Assembly: GCA_002721675.1 (NCBI GenBank)
Contig: PBLC01000001.1
Span: forward strand, 3,519 to 36,732
Direction: 5' to 3'
Source of the DNA: Chloroflexota bacterium
Lineage (GTDB): Bacteria > Chloroflexota > Dehalococcoidia > Lucifugimonadales > Lucifugimonadaceae
Length of the DNA: 33,214 bases
Part shown: positions 28,259-33,214 of the stretch, in pieces
Numbering within the stretch: position 1 is the stretch's first letter
How the letters are laid out: every line of letters starts with the position of its first letter
Made by a program: the position numbers and the translations under genes
The notes under the pieces: generated by a model
What the model was told of the DNA's origin: nothing
What the model saw: only the letters and a program-made list of their open reading frames with translations
Database searches by the model: none

Positions 28259-29350
28259 ATGAACGACTTTGACTACTATGCATATATTGGAACTTACACT
28301 TCAGGAGGAGTAATCACTCCTAAATTCCAAAGCAAAGGGATTTATATCCTTGGATACAATTCATCTAATGGAGTTTTTTCTCAATTAGGAACAGCCTTTG
28401 AAAAAGATAATCCGTCCTTTGTTTCTATATCACCAAATGGTAAATACTTATATTCAGTAGGTGAAATAGATGATAAGAGAGGAGGCGCACTTTCTGCATA
28501 TTCAATTAACAAAGATGACGGCAGCCTTTCGATAATAAATACAATTTCATCAGGTTCAAACGGCCCTTGCCATCTAACCACTGACCAAGATGGTAAATTA
28601 CTCCTTGCTGCAAATTATGCTGGAGGAGCCTCTACTATAACCTCTATAAGCGATGACGGCAGCCTAAATGAAGATGCGCAAGTAATCCAACATGAAGGAT
28701 CTAGTATTAATCCTGACAGACAAATGGAGCCACATGCTCATTCGATTAATGTTACTCCTAACAACAAATTCGCACTTGTGCCAGATCTTGGCACAGACAA
28801 AGTAATGATTTATAAAATTAATCATAAAAATGGCAAATTAGAAATTAATGATCCCGGTTTTGGGAAAGTCGAACCAGGTATGGGCCCAAGGCACCTTGAA
28901 TTCCACCCAAATGGGAAAGTAGTTTATGTGATAAATGAAATAGGAGCCACTATTACATCATTTGATTTTGATGAAGAGGTCGGAGTCTTAGATTCTATCG
29001 AAACTATTTCAACTCTTCCAGGTGGAATTAGCCATAAAAGTTGTGCTGATATACACATAACATCAGATGGAAATTTCCTTTATGGATCAAATAGAGGGCA
29101 TGATAGTTTAGCAATATTTAAGGTTTTAGATAATGGTAGAAAATTAGAAAAAGTTGGCCATGAATATACCCTAGGAAAAACTCCGAGAAATTTTTCTATT
29201 GATCCGCTAGGAAATTTTATTCATGTGGCTAATCAAGATTCTGGAGATATATTCACTTTTGCAATTGATAAAAATAATGGAACCTTGGAGTACACAGGTG
29301 ATAAGATAGACATACCATATCCTGTATGCATTAAATTCTTAAAGAGGTAA
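28259..29350 (+). CDS. Lactonase family (6-phosphogluconolactonase-like beta-propeller) protein
   Basis: MNDFDYYAYIGTYTSGG...; GPCHLTTDQDGKLLLAANY, EPHAHSINVTPNNKFALVPDLGTD, GPRHLEFHPNGK. Start moved from 28160 (TTG inside the terminator) to ATG 28259 preceded by AAAGGGGGG. Confidence 0.9.
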   Translation: MNDFDYYAYIGTYTSGGVITPKFQSKGIYILGYNSSNGVFSQLGTAFEKDNPSFVSISPNGKYLYSVGEIDDKRGGALSAYSINKDDGSLSIINTISSGSNGPCHLTTDQDGKLLLAANYAGGASTITSISDDGSLNEDAQVIQHEGSSINPDRQMEPHAHSINVTPNNKFALVPDLGTDKVMIYKINHKNGKLEINDPGFGKVEPGMGPRHLEFHPNGKVVYVINEIGATITSFDFDEEVGVLDSIETISTLPGGISHKSCADIHITSDGNFLYGSNRGHDSLAIFKVLDNGRKLEKVGHEYTLGKTPRNFSIDPLGNFIHVANQDSGDIFTFAIDKNNGTLEYTGDKIDIPYPVCIKFLKR

Positions 29351-29352
29351 AG

Positions 29353-30702
29353 ATGAAAATATATGAAATTAAAAAAGTTAAATTATCTAATTTTTTTCTA
29401 GTTATTTTATCTTGCTTGTTTCTCTTTTCTTGCAACGTAACAAAAATAAATGAAGAAGGGGAAGAACTTTCTAAACAAGAATTAAATGCAACATCTGCTG
29501 CTGAAGAAGCAAAAAGACTTGAGACAAAAGTAGACACAGAATCACTGAAAGCGAATGAAAAAAAATTATTAAGTGAGCCTGAATTAAAAAAATTGGGGTC
29601 TTTCTCAGATAAAATTATAAGAACAGGCATGCGTTCGCTTCAGCACACTTATTGGGTAATGGCTGAAGCAAATGAAATGAAAGACTATCTAGATACTGCT
29701 GGTGTTGAATTGGTAGGTGATGTAATTGTTCCAGGTGATGAAAAAAAGGCTGAATTTTTAGATTATGGAGTGATAATGAGTGGTGGACAAGCTTATGTAG
29801 TAACTGAAATGGATAAAGTCATTGTGGCTTTCAGAGATACTGGAAGTGATAAAAGGTGGGAGAGAATTCTTAATATGCTGACTGATGCTAGAGCGACTTT
29901 AAAGAAACTTTCTTTCTTAGATGATCCTGAACTTTCTAAGATAAGTGCCCATGAAGGATTCGTAAGTGAGTATATGTTGTTCAGAGAAAAAGTTATTGAA
30001 TATGTCAGTGAGCATCCTGATAAAGAAATTTACATTGTTGGTCACAGTCTTGGAGGGGCATTAACAACACTCGCTAGTTTTGACATTGCTTCAACATTAG
30101 GTAGAGAAGTAAACGCTATTACTTTTGGGGCTCCTCGAGTAGGAATGGAAGAATTCAGAGATGCTTTTGAGGAACTTCCAATAAAAATGTATAGATTTGT
30201 GGTAGCGAATGACCCGATCCCAAGAGTTCCTGGGATGTTAATACCTTATGAACATGTGGGAGAACTAATTCAAATTGATGAATCTGGAGATTTATATAGC
30301 CTGAATGATGTAAATACAGCATTACTATTCAGCACTAGAGATTTTACAGATCACCACAAATCATCTTACTACTTTGGATTAGTGGGTCTATATACACTTT
30401 GTCAAAATAAAGATTATGAAAAGTGCAATGATAAAGATTACACAAGTAAATTGGCCAAGTCTGAAAGAGAATCTCAAGAACAGTTCTGGGAAAAAATTCC
30501 TTTAGATAAAGTTAACTTCCCTGCAGATAAGTTACCAGTAGACAAAATTCCTGTTAGTAAAATGTTAGATCTTAAGAATCGATTATCTGACTTAGCAGGA
30601 AAAGCAACATCGCTAAAGCCATGGGAACAAATTCCTTGGGAAGATGTTCCTGGCGATCTAGACGCAGTAATTCCTGAAGAAAAAATTCCTTGGGGTAATT
30701 AG
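29353..30702 (+). CDS. Lipase class 3 family lipoprotein
   Basis: Lipobox LFLFSC; VIVAFRDTGSDKRWERILNM; IVGHSLGGALTTLA nucleophile elbow; VANDPIPRVP; HHKSSYYFGL. Confidence 0.88.
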   Translation: MKIYEIKKVKLSNFFLVILSCLFLFSCNVTKINEEGEELSKQELNATSAAEEAKRLETKVDTESLKANEKKLLSEPELKKLGSFSDKIIRTGMRSLQHTYWVMAEANEMKDYLDTAGVELVGDVIVPGDEKKAEFLDYGVIMSGGQAYVVTEMDKVIVAFRDTGSDKRWERILNMLTDARATLKKLSFLDDPELSKISAHEGFVSEYMLFREKVIEYVSEHPDKEIYIVGHSLGGALTTLASFDIASTLGREVNAITFGAPRVGMEEFRDAFEELPIKMYRFVVANDPIPRVPGMLIPYEHVGELIQIDESGDLYSLNDVNTALLFSTRDFTDHHKSSYYFGLVGLYTLCQNKDYEKCNDKDYTSKLAKSERESQEQFWEKIPLDKVNFPADKLPVDKIPVSKMLDLKNRLSDLAGKATSLKPWEQIPWEDVPGDLDAVIPEEKIPWGN

Positions 30703-30707
30703 TTTAT

Positions 30708-31463
30708 TTATCTAATCGAATACGCTCCATCTACAGGTATAAATGTGCCTGTCACATAATCTGATGCTGATGAAGCTAAAAATATTGCTGTACCTGCAAG
30801 ATCACTCGGTACTCCCCATCTCCCTGCAGGAATCCTAGAAGTCACTAGTTTTGCGTCTTCAGGAAAGTTTTTTCTGAATCCGTCTGTCATATTAGTTGTA
30901 ATGTAACCAGGCAATATAGAATTAACTTGAATATTAAATTCTGCCCAAGCAATAGCACAACTTTTCGTATATTGCACAACACCACCTTTACTTGCTGCAT
31001 ATACAGGAGCATGCGCAGCACCAAAAATTGACATCATAGATCCTATATTGATTATTTTTCCAGATTTTTTTTTCTTCATTTGATTAAAAATAATGGAAGA
31101 AAAATAATGAACACTTGTTAAATTTGTATCCATAACTGCCTTCCAGTCAGCTGGAGATAAGTCATGAGGAGGCTTCCTTATACTTGTTCCAGCATTATTT
31201 ACTAATATATCTACAGGACCAAATTCGGAATTTACTTCATCAATACACTTTTTGACAGAATCATAGTTTGAAACATCACATAAGAAATACTTTGCATCGC
31301 CTCCTTTAGCAATAATTTTTTCTTGAGCTTTTTTGCATTTAGCTTCATCTCTTCCAACAATTGCAACCCTTGACCCAAAATCAGCAAACCCATTGGCAAT
31401 GCCTTCTCCTATGCCTCCATTTCCCCCTGTGATTAATGAAACTTTATCTTTTATGTTAAACAA
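30708..31463 (-). CDS. SDR family oxidoreductase
   Basis: ITGGNGGIGEGIA, NNAGTS, YAASKGG, YVTGTFIPVDGAYSIR. Confidence 0.93.
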   Translation of the reverse strand: MFNIKDKVSLITGGNGGIGEGIANGFADFGSRVAIVGRDEAKCKKAQEKIIAKGGDAKYFLCDVSNYDSVKKCIDEVNSEFGPVDILVNNAGTSIRKPPHDLSPADWKAVMDTNLTSVHYFSSIIFNQMKKKKSGKIINIGSMMSIFGAAHAPVYAASKGGVVQYTKSCAIAWAEFNIQVNSILPGYITTNMTDGFRKNFPEDAKLVTSRIPAGRWGVPSDLAGTAIFLASSASDYVTGTFIPVDGAYSIR

Positions 31464-31511
31464 ATTATTCTCCTACTTGCTTTTTAAAATTACCTAAAGG
31501 ATATTTAAACA

Positions 31512-32714
31512 ATGGAATCTAATCAATCCTTAGATGGAATAAAAGTTATTGACTGCAGTCAAATTCTTGCAGGCCCTTTTTGTTCGATGCTATTAGCTGA
31601 TCATGGTGCAGATGTAATAAAGATTGAAAAGCCTAATGGCGGTGATGATGTAAGAACATGGGGACCTCCGTTTATTGGAAAAGATTCTTCTGCATTTGTT
31701 CAACTGAATAGAAATAAAAGAAGTATTTCACTAGATATAAAATCTCAAGAAGGGAAAATCATCTTAAATAAATTGCTTGATGATGCTGATGTTTTAATTG
31801 AAAATTCCAGAGTCGGCACTATGCAAAAATTAGGATTTGGTTATGAAGATGTAAAGAAAATAAATCCAAAAATAATTTATTGCTCAATATCAGGTTTCGG
31901 CACAACTGGACCTTATTCTAAAAGAGGGGGGTTTGATTTGATTGCACAGGGAATGAGTGGGTTAATGAGCATAACTGGACACAAAGATGCAGCACCTGTA
32001 AAAGTAGGTGTTCCTATAGCTGATTTGAATACAGGAATGTTCGCTATGCAAGGAATACTTTCGGCATATATACATCGACTTAAGAGCGGCAAAGGTCAAT
32101 TTTTAGAGGTATCGTTATTAGAATCAGCATTAGCCTATACCTTGTATGAAAGTAGTATTTATTTCACAACAGGATCTATACCTGAGCCTGACGGTTCAGC
32201 ACATAGACTCACGGCACCTTATCAAGCATTCAAGACTAAGGATGGATTTATAAATTTGGGTGCTGCTAATCAGTCAAATTGGGAAAGATTTGTTGATGTA
32301 ATAGGAATGAGCAAATTAAAAGAAGATAAGAAGTTTAATACTTCAGATATGAGGCAAATCAATAAGAAAGATCTTGAAGTAATACTAGAAAAAGTTTTCT
32401 CCACTAAAAATAGTGAGGAATGGATATCAATACTGCTAAATAATGGAATACCTGCTGGGCCTATTTATAATATGAAAGAGGTTTGGGAAGACGAGCAAGT
32501 AAAAAGTAGAAAAATGAATGTGAAGATAGATCACCCAAATCTTAAAGGTAGTCAAAATATAGGAGTTATAGCAAAACTACAATCTACCCCTGGCAAAATA
32601 AAAAAACCTGCGCCGCTATACGGTGAACACACAGAAGAAATCTTAAAAGAACTAAATTACACAGAATCCGAAATCTCTGCCTTAATTAAGAATAAGGCAG
32701 CAGGAATGAAATAA
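31512..32714 (+). CDS. CaiB/BaiF family CoA-transferase
   Basis: GIKVIDCSQILAGPFCSMLLADHGADVIKIEKP, RNKRSISLDIK, GFDLIAQGMSGLMSITG. Confidence 0.95.
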   Translation: MESNQSLDGIKVIDCSQILAGPFCSMLLADHGADVIKIEKPNGGDDVRTWGPPFIGKDSSAFVQLNRNKRSISLDIKSQEGKIILNKLLDDADVLIENSRVGTMQKLGFGYEDVKKINPKIIYCSISGFGTTGPYSKRGGFDLIAQGMSGLMSITGHKDAAPVKVGVPIADLNTGMFAMQGILSAYIHRLKSGKGQFLEVSLLESALAYTLYESSIYFTTGSIPEPDGSAHRLTAPYQAFKTKDGFINLGAANQSNWERFVDVIGMSKLKEDKKFNTSDMRQINKKDLEVILEKVFSTKNSEEWISILLNNGIPAGPIYNMKEVWEDEQVKSRKMNVKIDHPNLKGSQNIGVIAKLQSTPGKIKKPAPLYGEHTEEILKELNYTESEISALIKNKAAGMK

Positions 32715-32718
32715 TCAA

Positions 32719-33214
32719 TTATAGTAGCCAGTTCTTAATATCATTTAATTCACTCTCTATAATTTGATGTTCCATCTCGTACTCATGATATTCAACATCC
32801 AAGCCTCTATTAATCAATTTCTTTTGAGTTTCTCTTGCATCATGAATATCAATTATTGAATCATTTACTCCGTGGGCCAAAAAAATTCTTGGGTCTGTTT
32901 TTAAATTTATATTTAGGTCAATATTAGGAATTATTTTAGAACTTAAAATTATATACCCGGAAAATAAATTTTGGTGAATTAGATCAGAATGCATACCCAT
33001 CATCCCTCCTTGAGAAAAACCACCTAGATACATTTTATTGTCATCAATATTAAATAGTTTTAGGGATTCTTCAATAGTATTTTCAAGAATTTTTTGTGAT
33101 TTATTGATCTGGCTTAAATTATCAAAATCAAACCATGAATAACCTTTTTGGTTTAACCCAAAACTCATCTCAAATGGAGCATTTGGAAAAATAAAAATGT
33201 AATCATCTTTATTA
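32719..33214 (-). CDS. Phospholipase/carboxylesterase (alpha/beta hydrolase), 5'-partial at right edge
   Basis: Frame stays open upstream of the listed Met to the window edge (NKDDYIFIFPNAPFEMSFG...YSWFDF); GGFSQGGMMG nucleophile elbow; FLAHGVNDSIID. Confidence 0.85.
   Translation of the reverse strand, partial: NKDDYIFIFPNAPFEMSFGLNQKGYSWFDFDNLSQINKSQKILENTIEESLKLFNIDDNKMYLGGFSQGGMMGMHSDLIHQNLFSGYIILSSKIIPNIDLNINLKTDPRIFLAHGVNDSIIDIHDARETQKKLINRGLDVEYHEYEMEHQIIESELNDIKNWLL

Noticed and set aside
1-33214. CRISPR array, IS element, prophage or defence island
   Set aside because: No spaced repeat array, transposase, integrase or phage structural gene found; the content is core and catabolic.

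Overview
AT-rich (roughly one-third G+C by eye), gene-dense bacterial chromosomal window. The gene mix (RNase Y, long acidic bL25, MetX/MetW, enolase-superfamily, XDH-type Mo enzyme, many SDRs) would fit a marine SAR202-like Chloroflexota, but taxonomy is only a guess. No tRNA/rRNA, CRISPR, IS element or prophage was recognised. Main content: an amino-acid ABC transporter (AapQ/AapJ-like, partial at the left edge); an M20 amidohydrolase; a methionine locus (metY plus a metX-metW fusion) behind a SAM-II-like riboswitch with two tandem identical terminators; bL28; a catabolic run (LarA-like, XDH large subunit, TIM-barrel epimerase, SDR, an unlisted 52-aa Cys/His-rich ORF, enolase-superfamily dehydratase); MscS; a YeiH-family transporter; sucCD-pgpA-hyi; moeB-cysK with an Rrf2 regulator upstream; bL25-rny-PHP-plsY; GNAT; SDRs; a beta-propeller lactonase; a lipase-class-3 lipoprotein; CaiB; and a partial carboxylesterase. 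The best hidden signals lie outside the ORF track: (1) a 12-codon Met-Cys-Cys leader peptide with antiterminator/terminator geometry in front of moeB-cysK, which looks like a classical cysteine attenuator; (2) a SAM-II-like aptamer whose core can pair with either of two duplicated terminators upstream of metY; (3) two short ORFs joined to their downstream genes by stop/start overlaps; (4) a promoter running straight into a terminator ahead of the lactonase gene, sharing an upstream motif with the metY promoter.
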